Shown: piece by piece, positions 1 through 9,131 of the stretch | How positions within the stretch are numbered: the stretch's first letter is position 1 | Layout of the letters: every line of letters starts with the position of its first letter | Source: Kutzneria kofuensis | GTDB lineage: Bacteria > Actinomycetota > Actinomycetes > Mycobacteriales > Pseudonocardiaceae | DNA: 64,000 bases | Reading direction: 5' to 3' | NCBI RefSeq assembly: GCF_014203355.1 | Contig: NZ_JACHIR010000001.1 | Span: 8,186,038-8,250,037 of the forward strand | Notes under the pieces: generated by a model | What the model was told of the DNA's origin: nothing | Seen by the model: only the letters and a program-made list of their open reading frames with translations | The model's database searches: none | Position numbers and translations under genes: made by a program

Positions 1-805
1 GCACGGTGCCCGAGAAGTGCCGGGCCTTGGCCGCGAACACCGCGCCCTGGCCCAGTTCCCGCCGGTACTTGCCGGCGGCGGTGCGCAGGGCGGTGAGCCC
101 GTCGGCCGGACAGCCGCCGGCGAAGGTCGCGGCCAGCCCGACGCCGGCCCACAGGTCGGCCCGGCGGTGCTCGGCGAACCGGTCCACCGCCGCCGCCACC
201 CCGGCGGGCTCGGCGCCGTGGATGAACCACAGGGCCCGTCCGATTCCCTGGTCCACGGCGCGAGGGAAGTACTCGGGGCAGCCCAGCCACGGGTAGTTCG
301 GGCCGACCCACTGCTCGTCCACCCAGCGCGGGGTGTCGAAGTAGGCGCGGTCGAACCCGTACCCGTCCACCGCGAGCCAGCTCATGACCGGGTGGTAGGG
401 CGTGCCGGGCAGGTCGGGCAGCACCTTGCGCCACAGCATCCGGGGCAGCCGGGCCATGGCGAACCCGATGCCGATGTAGGCCAGGAAGATGTGCCGCTGT
501 CCCGGCCCCAGCAACAGCTCCTGGGTCCGCCGGCCGCCCGGCCCCATCGCGTCCCGCACCGTGCACGCCATGGTCGCGCCCTCGTAGCCGAAGCCGCGCA
601 GGCCCGGTTCCAGCAGTTCCAGGCGACGTTGCAGCTCCCACTGCGAGCGCACCTCGATGCCCCACTCGAAGCCGCAGATCACCGCCTGCGGCACCGCTTC
701 CAGCGTGGCGGCGGCCGGCGCGGCGGCCCCCGGGAAGCCACGGCGTTCGAACGTCACCTCAGCCAGCGCCGGAGTGAGCAGCCGTCTGCGCACCGAACCC
801 AGCAT
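1..805 (-). CDS. Enediyne biosynthesis protein E3 / DUF1702 family (partial, 3' end outside window)
   Basis: This gene runs off the left edge; about 268 N-terminal residues are visible. The translation begins MLGSVRRRLLTPALAEVTF and later contains GATMACTVRDAMGPGGR, FLAYIGIGFAMARLPR and PYHPVMSWLAVDGYGFDRAYF. I recognise this as the DUF1702 (UnbL/E3) family, a protein of unknown reaction found in enediyne cassettes next to the PKSE. Family members are roughly 320-350 aa, so the C-terminus is missing here. I chose the ATG at 805 because GAGGGG lies 9 nt upstream; an ATG at 811 in the same frame has only 3 nt spacing. It is divergent from the PKSE gene, and E4/E5 would be expected further left. 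Family assignment is from memory of the motif pattern; the cluster context supports it strongly. Confidence 0.75.
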   Translation of the reverse strand, partial: MLGSVRRRLLTPALAEVTFERRGFPGAAAPAAATLEAVPQAVICGFEWGIEVRSQWELQRRLELLEPGLRGFGYEGATMACTVRDAMGPGGRRTQELLLGPGQRHIFLAYIGIGFAMARLPRMLWRKVLPDLPGTPYHPVMSWLAVDGYGFDRAYFDTPRWVDEQWVGPNYPWLGCPEYFPRAVDQGIGRALWFIHGAEPAGVAAAVDRFAEHRRADLWAGVGLAATFAGGCPADGLTALRTAAGKYRRELGQGAVFAAKARHFSGTV

Positions 806-1027
806 CGGCATCGTCCCCTCGTCTCACCGCTCCCAGCCGTGGCCCCATCGTCTGGGTCCGCCGGGAGGGTCCGCACCTCGCAGCTTGCCGTGATCGTCCC
901 GCCGGAAACCGGGCCGCAGCGTCGAAGAAGCGTCCGGACGGCCCTGTGCGGCAGGCTCGCTGGAGGCAACCGGCGCAGACTTCACTTCGGGATGTGGGCT
1001 GTACCCCGTTCCCAGAATCGGTGGAAC
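806..1027. promoter_or_regulatory. Divergent intergenic region between E3-like gene and PKSE
   Basis: About 220 nt separate two divergently transcribed enediyne genes, so promoters for both should lie here. The E3 ribosome site (GAGGGG on the minus strand, about 814-819) is visible. No convincing -35/-10 pair, operator or hairpin could be picked out by eye. Confidence 0.4.
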
Positions 1028-4000
1028 ATGAGCAACGAGCGGATAGCGATCGTCGGTATCGGACTTCGTTACCCGGACGCCGGTTCTCCGCGCGAACTGT
1101 GGGAGAACGTGCTGGCGGGGCGCTGTGCCTTCCGGCGGCTACCCGACGAGCGGATGAACCACGCCGACTACTACTCGGCCGATCCGGCGGCGCCCGACCG
1201 GTTCTACTCGCGCAACGCCGCGGTGTTGCGTGACTTCGAATTCGACCGGGTGCGCTACCACATCGCCGGCAGCACCTACCGGTCCACCGACCTCACGCAC
1301 TGGCTGGCCCTGGACGTGGCCGCGGCGGCGCTGGCCGACGCCGGCTTCCCGGACGGCGTGGGGCTGCCCGGCCGCGGCACCGGCGTGGTCATCGGCAACA
1401 GCCTCACCGGTGAGTTCTCCCGCGCCAACAACCTACGGCTGCGCTGGCCGTACGTGCGGCGCGTGGTCGCCGCCGAGCTGGCCGGCCGGGGATGGTCCAC
1501 AGAGGACACCGGATCGCTGCTGCGGGACATGGAGTCGCGGTTCAAGGCCCCGTTCCCGGCGGTCGACGAGGACACGCTGGCCGGAGCGCTGTCCAACACC
1601 ATCGCCGGCCGGATCTGCAACTACTTCGACTTCGGCGGCGGCGGGTACACAGTGGACGGAGCCTGCTCGTCCTCGCTGCTGTCGGTGGCCACCGCCGCCA
1701 ACGCGCTGGCCCAGGGGGACCTGGACGTCGCGCTGGCCGGCGGCGTGGACCTGTCCATCGATCCGCTGGAGGTGATCGGCTTCGCCAAGACCGGCGCGCT
1801 GGCCACCGGGCGGATGAAGGTGTACGACCGGGACTCCAACGGGTTCTGGCCCGGTGAGGGCGCCGGCATGCTGGTGCTGATGCGGGAGCGCGACGCGCTG
1901 GCCGCCGGCCGCCGGATGTACGCGGTGATCACCGGCTGGGGCGTGTCCTCGGACGGCCGCGGCGGCATCACCCGGCCGGAGGCCGCCGGCCACCGGCTGG
2001 CGCTGGAACGCGCCTACCACCGCGCCGGCTACGGCATCCAGACCGTGTCCTACTTCGAGGGCCACGGCACCGGGACCGCGGTCGGCGACCCGACCGAGAT
2101 CGAGGCGCTGTCCTCGGCCCGCCGCGCCGCCGACCCGAGCGCGCCGCCGGCCGCGCTGGGCACCGTCAAGGGCAACTTCGGGCACACCAAGGCCGCGGCG
2201 GGCGTGGCCGGCCTGATCAAGGCCACGCTCGCCGTGCACCACCAGGTGATCCCGCCGGCCACCAGCCACTTCGACCCGCACCCGGTCCTGGGCAAGGAGG
2301 CCGCCGCGGTCTACGTGCCCACGAGGGCCGAGCCGTGGCCGGCGGGCGTGGCGCTGCGCGCCGGCGTGTCGGCGATGGGCTTCGGCGGCATCAACACGCA
2401 CGTCGCTGTCCAGCAGGCGCCCGGGGTGCTGCGGCGGACGGCGCTGGACGAGCGGACCACACAGCTCGTGGCCGGCCGCCAGGACGCGGAGGTGCTGCTG
2501 CTGGACGCCACCGACCGCGCCGCGCTGCGCGAGAGGGTGGACGGCCTGCTCGGCTTCGTCGGTCGGCTGGCCTTCGCCGAGCTCACCGACCTCGCCGGCC
2601 AGCTGGCCGGCGAGCTGTCCGGCGGACCGCTGCGCGCCGCCGTCGTGGCCACCGATCCGGAGCACGCCGAGCGCGGCCTGGCCCGGCTGCGCGAACACCT
2701 CGACGACCCCCAGGCCGAGGTGTTCGCGCCGGACGAGGGCGTGTTCCTGTCCGCCGCGCCGACCCCGCCGCGCATCGCGTACCTGTTTCCCGGCCAGGGT
2801 TCCGGTCGCGGCGGGGCCGGTGCCCTGCGCGACCGGTTCCCGGCCGCCGAGGAGATCCTCTCGACGGTGCGGCCGGGCGCCGACCAGGTCGCCACCGAGG
2901 TGGCCCAGCCGCGCATCGTCAGCGGTTCGCTGGCCGGGCTGCGCGTGCTGCGGGACCTGGGGCTGACGGCCGACACCGCGGTCGGGCACAGCCTCGGCGA
3001 ACTCACCGCGCTGCACTGGGCCGGCGCGCTGAACGAGGCTCAGGTGCTGACCCTGGCCGGGCTGCGCGGACGGGTGATGGCCCGGGACAGCCGGGCCGGC
3101 GGCACGATGGCGGGCCTGGCCACCGGCCCGGACCGGGCCGAGCAGCTGGCCGAGGGCGAGCCGGTGGTGATCGCGGGCTACAACGGTCCACACCAGACGG
3201 TGCTGTCCGGCCCGGCCGACGCGGTGGACCGGGTGTGCGCCAAGGCATCGGCCGCCGGGGTGGGAAGCTCCCGGCTCGCCGTGTCGCACGCTTTCCACTC
3301 GCCGCTGGTGGAACCGGCCGCGACCGCGTTCGCCGGCCATCTGTCCGAAGTGGACTTCGCGACGCCGGGTGGCGGGGTTTACTCCACGGTGACCGAGAAG
3401 GAGCTCGATCCGGCCACCGATCTGCGTGCGCTCCTGCACGACCAGATCCTGCTGCCGGTGCGGTTCCACCAGGCGGCGGCCGCGGCGGTCGCCGAGGCCG
3501 ACCTGGTGCTGGAGGTCGGTCCAGGGCGGGTGCTCACCGGGCTGCTGAAGGAGATCGCGCCGGAGCGCCGCGTGCTGCCGCTGGACACCGACCACGCTTC
3601 GCTGGCGCCGCTGCTGCGGGTGATCGGCGCCGCCTTCGCGCTGGGCGCGCCGGTCCGCGTCGACGCCCTGTTCGCCGGCCGGCTGCTGCGGCCGCTGCCG
3701 GCCGACGGCGCGATGAAGTTCCTGACCAACCCGTGCTCGGCCGCGCCGGAGTTCGACCTGGCGCCGGAACTGCTCGCACCGGCCGAGGACGACGAGGTGG
3801 CCGAGTCGGTGGCGCCGGCCGGCGTCTCCACGTTCGCGTTGCTGCGCAACCTGACCGCCGAACGGGTGGAACTGCCGCTGGACACCGTCACCGAGCAGAC
3901 GCTGCCGCTCGACGACCTGCACCTCAGCTCGATCACCGTCGGACAGATCGTCAACCAGGTCACCAGGGAACTCGGCCTGCCGGCGCTCGCGGCGACGCCC

Positions 4001-6781
4001 AACTTCGCCACGGTGTCGTTGGGGGAGTTGGCGACCATCATCGACGACCTCGCCGAAACCGCCCATGACACCGACGACAGCACCGTCGTGCCGGGCGTGG
4101 CGCCGTGGGTGCGGCCGTTTCGCGTCGACTACGTGCCGACGCCGCTGGAGACCGTGCCTACCAGCGGCCCGCCCGGCGACTGGGCCGTGCACACGCCGGC
4201 CGATCACCCCGTGGCCGCCCCGCTGGCCGAGGCGCTGGCCGCGGCCGGCATCGGCGACGGTGTGTTGCTGTGCCTGCCGGCAGAATGCACCGAGCAGCAC
4301 GCGGGCCTGTTCCTCGACGCCGCCCACGCGGTGCTGGCCGCGCCCGCCGGCACCCGGTTCGTCGTGCTGCAGCAGCGGTTCGGCGCGGCCGGCCTGGCCA
4401 AGACGCTGCACCTGGAATCGCCGGGCACGCCGACCACCGTGATCAGCGTGCCGGACGTCATGACGATCGTGATCCCGCAGCTCGTGGCGGATGTCGCCGC
4501 CACGACGGCTTTCCAGGAGGTGCGCTACGACGAGTCCGGAGGCCGAACCGTGCCGGCGCTGCGCGTGCAGCCGGTGGCCGACGCCTCGGGCACGCCGCTG
4601 ACCTCGCAGGACGTGCTGCTGGTGACCGGCGGCGGCAAGGGCATCACCGCCGAGTGCGCGTTCGCCGTGGCCCGGGACTCCGGCGCTCGGCTGGCCCTGC
4701 TCGGACGATCGGATCCGGCCGAGGACGCCGAACTGGCCGCCAACCTGGCCCGCATGGACGCGGAAGACGTGCGTTACCGCTACGCGCGGGCCGACGTCAC
4801 CGATCCGGCTCAGGTGCGGGCCGCCGTGGACCAGTTCCGGGCCGAGCTCGGCGAGGTGACCGCGATCCTGCACGGCGCCGGCCGCAACGAGCCGACCGCG
4901 CTGGCCAACCTCACCGAGGAGGCGTTCCGCGCCGCGCTGGCCCCGAAGGTCGGCGGCCTGCGCGCGGTGCTGGCCGCCGTGGACCCGGACCGGATCCGCC
5001 TGCTGATCACGTTCGGCAGCATCATCGGCCGGGCGGGCCTGCGCGGCGAGGCGCACTACGCCTGCGCCAACGACTGGCTGACCGAACTGGCCACCGAGTT
5101 CCAGCGGGCGCACCCGGCCGCCCGGGTGCTGGCGCTGGAGTGGTCGGTGTGGTCCGGGGCCGGCATGGGGGAGCGGCTGGGCGTGGTGGAAGCGCTGCTG
5201 CGCGAGGGGATAACCCCGATCTCCGCCGACAGCGGCATGGCCGTGCTGCGCCGGCTGCTGGCCGACCCTTCGACGGGGCCGGTGCTGGTGGTGGCCGGGC
5301 GCTCCGGCGACCTGCCCTCGTTGCCGCTGGACCGCCCGCCGCTGCCGCTGCGCCGGTTCACCGACCGGGTGCTGGTGAACTACCCGGGCGTGGAACTGGT
5401 CTGCGAGGCCGACCTCTCCGCCGGCTCCGACCCCTACCTCAGCGATCACCAGCTGGACGGCGACCTGGTGCTCCCGGCGGTGCTGGGCATGGAGGCCATG
5501 GCCCAGGTCGCCTCGGCCGTCACCGGCCTGACCGGTTCGCCGGTGCTGTCCGACGTGGAGTTCCCACGGCCGGTGGTCGTCCCGCTCACCGGCACGACCA
5601 CCATCAGGGTCGCCGCGCTGGTCACCGGCGACGGGGTGGTGCAGGTTGTGCTGCGCAGCGAGGAGACCGGGTTCAGCGCCGACCACTTCCGGGCCACGCT
5701 GACCTGGCCGCGGCCGGAGCCGGCCGGCGGCTCGACGCCCGACCGGGCGGCACTGCCGGCCGTCCCGGTCGACCCCCAGGCCGAGCTGTACGGCGAGGTC
5801 CTGTTCCAGGGCAAGCGGTTCCAGCGGGTGGTGGCCTATCGGAAGGTCAGCGCCCGGCATGCCGTCGCCGAGCTCTCCACCCAGTCGGTTGCCCCCTGGT
5901 TCGCCGCCTTCCTCCCGCAGGAACTGGTGCTGGCCGATCCGGGCAGCCGAGATGCGGCGATGCACGGCCTCCAGGTGTGTGTCCCGGACGCCACCCTGCT
6001 GCCGGAGCGGGTGGACCGGCTGTACCTGGCTCCTGACACCGTCGCCGACCGTCTGGTGCTGGATGCCCGGGAACGGGCCCAGGACGGCGACCGCTACACG
6101 TACGACGTCGACCTGTACGACCCGGACGGCTCACTGGTCGAGCGGTGGGTGGGCCTGGTCCTGCACGCCGTCCGCAAGCGTCACGGCGCCGGACCGTGGG
6201 TGCCGGCCCTGCTGGGCCCGCACCTGGAGCGCACCCTCGAGCACAAGCTCGGCGGCCGGCGGGCCGTGGTCGTCGAACCGGATCCGGTGGACGCGGACCG
6301 GCGGGTGCAGACCCGACTGGCGGCCAGCCGGGCCGCCGGTGCACCGCTGCGGGTGCACTACCGGCCGGACGGACGGCCCGAGACCGGCCGTCCCGACCTG
6401 CTGATCTCCAGCTCCCACGGCGCCGGCCTGACCATGGTCGTCGCCGGGGCCGAGCGGCTGGCCTGCGACGTCGAGACGGTCGTGGACCGCACCGAGCGGG
6501 ACTGGGCCGACCTGCTCGGCCCCGACCTGGTCGCCGTGTGGGACCTCGTGAGGGCCGAGGCCGGCGACTCGCCGGCGGTGGCCGGCACACGGGTGTGGAG
6601 CGCGATGGAGTGCCTGCGCAAGGCCGGCTCGACCACGCAGGCGGTCACGGTGCGGCGGACGGACGCCGACGGCTGGGTGGTGCTGGCCGCCGGCGACGCC
6701 GCCATCGCGACCTGGACGACCACCCTGCGGGACCGCCCCGAGCCGGTGGTGTTCGCCGTGTTGGCCGGAGGGGGAGGCTGA
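1028..6781 (+). CDS. Iterative enediyne polyketide synthase (PKSE)
   Basis: This 1917-aa single-module iterative type I PKS should build the polyene precursor of an enediyne core. Domains in order are KS (active Cys213 in DGACSSS, HGTGTAVGD, GNFGHTKAA), AT (FPGQGS, Ser655 in GHSLGE), ACP (phosphopantetheine serine at 967/968 in LHLSS), KR (VTGGGKGI near residue 1201), DH (SDHQLDGD near 1473) and a C-terminal PPTase-like domain (CDVETV near 1814, then WSAMECLRKAG). KS-AT-ACP-KR-DH-PPTase is the diagnostic PKSE order and the length is normal. I chose ATG 1028 (MSNERIAIVGIGLRYPDAG) because the KS starts right after it; the frame is open upstream to position 17, but that extension is a GC-driven shadow of the E3 gene. 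The thioesterase gene starts one base after the stop. It is probably self-phosphopantetheinylated, as known for the family. Confidence 0.97.
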   Translation: MSNERIAIVGIGLRYPDAGSPRELWENVLAGRCAFRRLPDERMNHADYYSADPAAPDRFYSRNAAVLRDFEFDRVRYHIAGSTYRSTDLTHWLALDVAAAALADAGFPDGVGLPGRGTGVVIGNSLTGEFSRANNLRLRWPYVRRVVAAELAGRGWSTEDTGSLLRDMESRFKAPFPAVDEDTLAGALSNTIAGRICNYFDFGGGGYTVDGACSSSLLSVATAANALAQGDLDVALAGGVDLSIDPLEVIGFAKTGALATGRMKVYDRDSNGFWPGEGAGMLVLMRERDALAAGRRMYAVITGWGVSSDGRGGITRPEAAGHRLALERAYHRAGYGIQTVSYFEGHGTGTAVGDPTEIEALSSARRAADPSAPPAALGTVKGNFGHTKAAAGVAGLIKATLAVHHQVIPPATSHFDPHPVLGKEAAAVYVPTRAEPWPAGVALRAGVSAMGFGGINTHVAVQQAPGVLRRTALDERTTQLVAGRQDAEVLLLDATDRAALRERVDGLLGFVGRLAFAELTDLAGQLAGELSGGPLRAAVVATDPEHAERGLARLREHLDDPQAEVFAPDEGVFLSAAPTPPRIAYLFPGQGSGRGGAGALRDRFPAAEEILSTVRPGADQVATEVAQPRIVSGSLAGLRVLRDLGLTADTAVGHSLGELTALHWAGALNEAQVLTLAGLRGRVMARDSRAGGTMAGLATGPDRAEQLAEGEPVVIAGYNGPHQTVLSGPADAVDRVCAKASAAGVGSSRLAVSHAFHSPLVEPAATAFAGHLSEVDFATPGGGVYSTVTEKELDPATDLRALLHDQILLPVRFHQAAAAAVAEADLVLEVGPGRVLTGLLKEIAPERRVLPLDTDHASLAPLLRVIGAAFALGAPVRVDALFAGRLLRPLPADGAMKFLTNPCSAAPEFDLAPELLAPAEDDEVAESVAPAGVSTFALLRNLTAERVELPLDTVTEQTLPLDDLHLSSITVGQIVNQVTRELGLPALAATPNFATVSLGELATIIDDLAETAHDTDDSTVVPGVAPWVRPFRVDYVPTPLETVPTSGPPGDWAVHTPADHPVAAPLAEALAAAGIGDGVLLCLPAECTEQHAGLFLDAAHAVLAAPAGTRFVVLQQRFGAAGLAKTLHLESPGTPTTVISVPDVMTIVIPQLVADVAATTAFQEVRYDESGGRTVPALRVQPVADASGTPLTSQDVLLVTGGGKGITAECAFAVARDSGARLALLGRSDPAEDAELAANLARMDAEDVRYRYARADVTDPAQVRAAVDQFRAELGEVTAILHGAGRNEPTALANLTEEAFRAALAPKVGGLRAVLAAVDPDRIRLLITFGSIIGRAGLRGEAHYACANDWLTELATEFQRAHPAARVLALEWSVWSGAGMGERLGVVEALLREGITPISADSGMAVLRRLLADPSTGPVLVVAGRSGDLPSLPLDRPPLPLRRFTDRVLVNYPGVELVCEADLSAGSDPYLSDHQLDGDLVLPAVLGMEAMAQVASAVTGLTGSPVLSDVEFPRPVVVPLTGTTTIRVAALVTGDGVVQVVLRSEETGFSADHFRATLTWPRPEPAGGSTPDRAALPAVPVDPQAELYGEVLFQGKRFQRVVAYRKVSARHAVAELSTQSVAPWFAAFLPQELVLADPGSRDAAMHGLQVCVPDATLLPERVDRLYLAPDTVADRLVLDARERAQDGDRYTYDVDLYDPDGSLVERWVGLVLHAVRKRHGAGPWVPALLGPHLERTLEHKLGGRRAVVVEPDPVDADRRVQTRLAASRAAGAPLRVHYRPDGRPETGRPDLLISSSHGAGLTMVVAGAERLACDVETVVDRTERDWADLLGPDLVAVWDLVRAEAGDSPAVAGTRVWSAMECLRKAGSTTQAVTVRRTDADGWVVLAAGDAAIATWTTTLRDRPEPVVFAVLAGGGG

Positions 6782-6782
6782 G

Positions 6783-7217
6783 ATGCCCGGGTACTACGAG
6801 ATCCGACACACCGTCGGCTTCGAGGAGACGAACCTGGTCGGCAACGTCTACTACGTCAACTACCTGCGCTGGCAGGGCCGGTGCCGGGAGATGTTCCTCC
6901 GCGACCGGGCCCCCGGCGTGCTGGCCGAGCTGCGCGAGGACCTGAAGCTGTTCACGCTCAAGGTGGAGTGCGAGTTCTACGCCGAGCTGACCGCGTTCGA
7001 CGAGCTGTCGGTGCGGATGCACCTGGAGGAGCTGACCCAGACCCAGCTCCAGTTCGGCTTCGACTACGTGCGCCTGGACGGGGAGTCGGAACTGCTGGTG
7101 GCGCGGGGCCGGCAGCGGATCGCCTGCATGCGCGGGCCGAACACGAACACCGTGCCGACCAGGGTGCCCGAGGAGTTCCGCACCGCGCTCGCGCCGTACG
7201 CGGAGACGGCGCGGTGA
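6783..7217 (+). CDS. Enediyne thioesterase E10 (4-hydroxybenzoyl-CoA-type hot-dog fold)
   Basis: This 144-aa protein belongs to the TEBC/E10 family, which hydrolyses the polyene from the PKSE ACP. It carries the N-terminal signature VGFEETNLVGNVYYVNYLRW, with the conserved NVYYVNY core, typical of enediyne hot-dog thioesterases. Length matches the family. Its ATG follows the PKSE stop by one base, so the two are translationally coupled, and its TGA overlaps the GTG of the flavin reductase. PKSE plus E10 is the minimal pair needed for heptaene formation in studied systems. I see no truncation or missing core residue. Confidence 0.95.
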   Translation: MPGYYEIRHTVGFEETNLVGNVYYVNYLRWQGRCREMFLRDRAPGVLAELREDLKLFTLKVECEFYAELTAFDELSVRMHLEELTQTQLQFGFDYVRLDGESELLVARGRQRIACMRGPNTNTVPTRVPEEFRTALAPYAETAR

Positions 7218-7720
7218 GCGGCGACGGGGCGTCGCCGCTGCGGGAGGTGATGTCCCGTTTCGCCACCGGCATCACGGTGCTGACGACCGGGGGCGAGCGG
7301 TGCCACGGCATGACCGCGAACTCCTTCAACTCCGTGTCGCTGGAACCGCCGCTGGTGCTGTGCTGCGTGGTGCGGACCGCCGTGATGCACGAGGCGATCA
7401 GCGTCAGCGGAAGCTTCGGGGTGTCCGTGCTCGCCGCCGACCAGGAGCACCTGGCCCGGTACTTCGCCGACCGGAGCCGGCCGCGCGGCGCTGCCCAGTT
7501 CGACTCGGTTCCCTGCCTGCCCGGCCGCTTCACCGGCGCGCCGCTGCTCACCGGGGCGCTGGCCTGGCTGGAGTGCCGGCTGGTCGCTGCCTACGACGGC
7601 GGCGACCACTCGATCTTCGTGGGCCAGGTGCTCGGATGCGGGCGGGGTGACGGCGGGGAGGCGCTGCTGTTCTTCGGCGGCGGCTTCCACCAGCTGCTGG
7701 CCCGCCCGGCCGAGGCCTGA
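7214..7720 (+). CDS. FMN/FAD reductase, HpaC-like (SgcE6-type)
   Basis: This 168-aa flavin reductase of the split-barrel FMN-binding family starts at GTG 7214, which overlaps the E10 stop. The open frame extends further upstream inside the E10 gene but only as a shadow. Recognisable parts are RFATGITVLTT, the flavin-contact stretch GMTANSFNSVSLEPPLVL and the C-terminal DHSIFVGQVL. Such reductases supply reduced flavin to a partner monooxygenase; SgcE6 of the C-1027 pathway is the best-known enediyne example. The oxygenase partner is not in this window and is presumably to the left or elsewhere in the cluster. Confidence 0.88.
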   Translation: MSGDGASPLREVMSRFATGITVLTTGGERCHGMTANSFNSVSLEPPLVLCCVVRTAVMHEAISVSGSFGVSVLAADQEHLARYFADRSRPRGAAQFDSVPCLPGRFTGAPLLTGALAWLECRLVAAYDGGDHSIFVGQVLGCGRGDGGEALLFFGGGFHQLLARPAEA

Positions 7721-7724
7721 GTTC

Positions 7725-7737
7725 GTCCACTGTGGAC
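7725..7737. repeat. Perfect palindrome GTCCACTGTGGAC
   Basis: A 13-bp palindrome sits 4 nt after the flavin reductase stop. The same word recurs exactly at 36428-36440 inside the giant gene, and one-mismatch versions occur at 10321, 16363, 39101 and 41429. It could be a highly iterated genomic palindrome or, here, a weak terminator; the sequence alone does not decide. Confidence 0.6.
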
Positions 7738-7811
7738 GGCAAGGGTGAAGAAGACAGCTCCGTCGGCTACGACCATGCTTGGTCCGTCACGACAAAGAGG
7801 AGGGCAGTCGC

Positions 7812-8609
7812 GTGAATCCGACCGAAGTGCTCGCCGATCTCGCCGCGGAGGGCGAGGAGTTCGACCGCCTGCTGACGGCGCTGGCCGAGGACCAGTGGAC
7901 GCTGCCGACGCCGGCGCCCGGGTGGACCATCGCCCACCAGGTCGCGCACCTGGCCGCGACGTTCCGCATGGCCGGCACCGCGGCCGGCGACCCGGCGGCG
8001 TTCATGGCGATGACCGCCGGACTGTCCGCCGACTTCAACGCCAACGTGACGGCCGCCCTGTCCGCTTACCTGCGGGATCCGCACCCGGTGCTGCTGGAGC
8101 GGTGGCAGGCCGAACGCGCCGCCGCGATCGCCGCCCTGAGCGCGGTGCCGGCCGGCGAGGTGGTGCCGTGGCTGGTGCGCCCGCTGCCGCCGGGTGTGCT
8201 GGCCGGCGCCGGGCTGATGGAGTTGTTCGCACACGGCCAGGATGTCGCCGACGCACTGGGAATCCGGCCCGTGCGCACCGATCGCCTGCGGTTCGTGGTC
8301 GAGTTCGCCGTGCGCACCTGGGACTTCGGCTACCAGTCCCGGGGACTGACGCCGCCGGACGTGCAGTTCCGGTTCGAGCTGACCAGTCCGTCCGGCACGC
8401 GGTGGGAGTTCGGTCCGGACGGGGCCGAGCAGTGGATCCACGGCCCGGCCGAGGACTTCTGCCTGCTGGTCACGCGGCGCCGGCACCGTGACGACCTGGC
8501 GCTCACCGCCGGCGGCGCCGACGCGAACCAGTGGCTGGACCTCGCGCAAGCCTATCGCGGGCCGGCCGGCCCCGGCCGGCAGCCGGGCCAGTTCGCCGCG
8601 CGGCACTAG
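7812..8609 (+). CDS. TIGR03084 / maleylpyruvate isomerase-like (DinB-superfamily) protein
   Basis: This 265-aa protein starts at GTG 7812 behind AGAGGAGG; an ATG at 7779 in frame lies upstream of that ribosome site and was rejected. The N-terminal half is a four-helix DinB/MDMPI-type metal-binding domain (GWTIAHQVAHLAAT, then MELFAHGQDVADALGI), with histidines in the usual ligand positions. The C-terminal half has the TIGR03084 alpha/beta extension (VQFRFELTSPSGTRWEFG). Members are thought to be mycothiol-dependent or metal-binding enzymes but most are uncharacterised. It is separated from the enediyne genes by about 90 nt, so membership of the cluster is possible but unproven. Confidence 0.8.
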   Translation: MNPTEVLADLAAEGEEFDRLLTALAEDQWTLPTPAPGWTIAHQVAHLAATFRMAGTAAGDPAAFMAMTAGLSADFNANVTAALSAYLRDPHPVLLERWQAERAAAIAALSAVPAGEVVPWLVRPLPPGVLAGAGLMELFAHGQDVADALGIRPVRTDRLRFVVEFAVRTWDFGYQSRGLTPPDVQFRFELTSPSGTRWEFGPDGAEQWIHGPAEDFCLLVTRRRHRDDLALTAGGADANQWLDLAQAYRGPAGPGRQPGQFAARH

Positions 8610-8646
8610 TATCGGCGGTGCCGTAGCCGAGCGACGAGGAGTGCGG

Positions 8647-9018
8647 ATGTTCGCCAACACCAAGGCTTTCAGCGGTTTCGCCGTCGATGACGTGCCCCGT
8701 GCCAAGGCCTTCTACCGGGACGTGCTGGGCCTGCCGGTGACCGAGGAGCACGGCATGCTGCACCTGAAGTTGGCCACCGGCGCCGAGATCCTGGTGTACC
8801 CGAAGCCCGGTCACGTGCCCGCGTCCTACACGATCCTCAACTTCCCGGTGACGGACATCGAGGCCGCTGTCGACGAACTGGTCGGCCGCGGCGTGGTGTT
8901 CCAGCGCTATGCCGGATTCGACCAGGACGATCGAGGGATCTTCCGCGCCGAGGGCCCTTACATCGCTTGGTTCACCGACCCTGCCGGCAATGTGCTGTCG
9001 GTGCTCCAGGAACGCTGA
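8647..9018 (+). CDS. VOC (glyoxalase/bleomycin-resistance fold) family protein
   Basis: This 123-aa protein has two beta-alpha-beta-beta-beta repeats typical of the vicinal oxygen chelate fold: RAKAFYRDVLGLPV at the start and YIAWFTDPAGNVLSVLQ at the end. Start ATG 8647 was chosen because GAGGAG (8636-8641) lies 5 nt upstream; the in-frame GTG at 8641 overlaps that site. The same superfamily includes drug-binding resistance proteins, so a self-protection role in an enediyne producer is conceivable, but many copies are generic and nothing here fixes the ligand. Confidence 0.88.
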   Translation: MFANTKAFSGFAVDDVPRAKAFYRDVLGLPVTEEHGMLHLKLATGAEILVYPKPGHVPASYTILNFPVTDIEAAVDELVGRGVVFQRYAGFDQDDRGIFRAEGPYIAWFTDPAGNVLSVLQER

Positions 9019-9131
9019 CCGCCCGTTCGGAGGTGTGGGCACCGCCGGTCGACGTGCCAAGGTTGCGACCACAGGGGGGACGACGACCGTCCTCGTCCGA
9101 GAGCTTTCCCGCTGTCGAAAGGGCTTCTGTC

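Noticed and set aside
17-1027. N-terminal extension of the PKSE frame
   Set aside because: It lies antisense to the E3 gene and is Arg/Pro-rich without homology; the KS domain starts immediately after ATG 1028.
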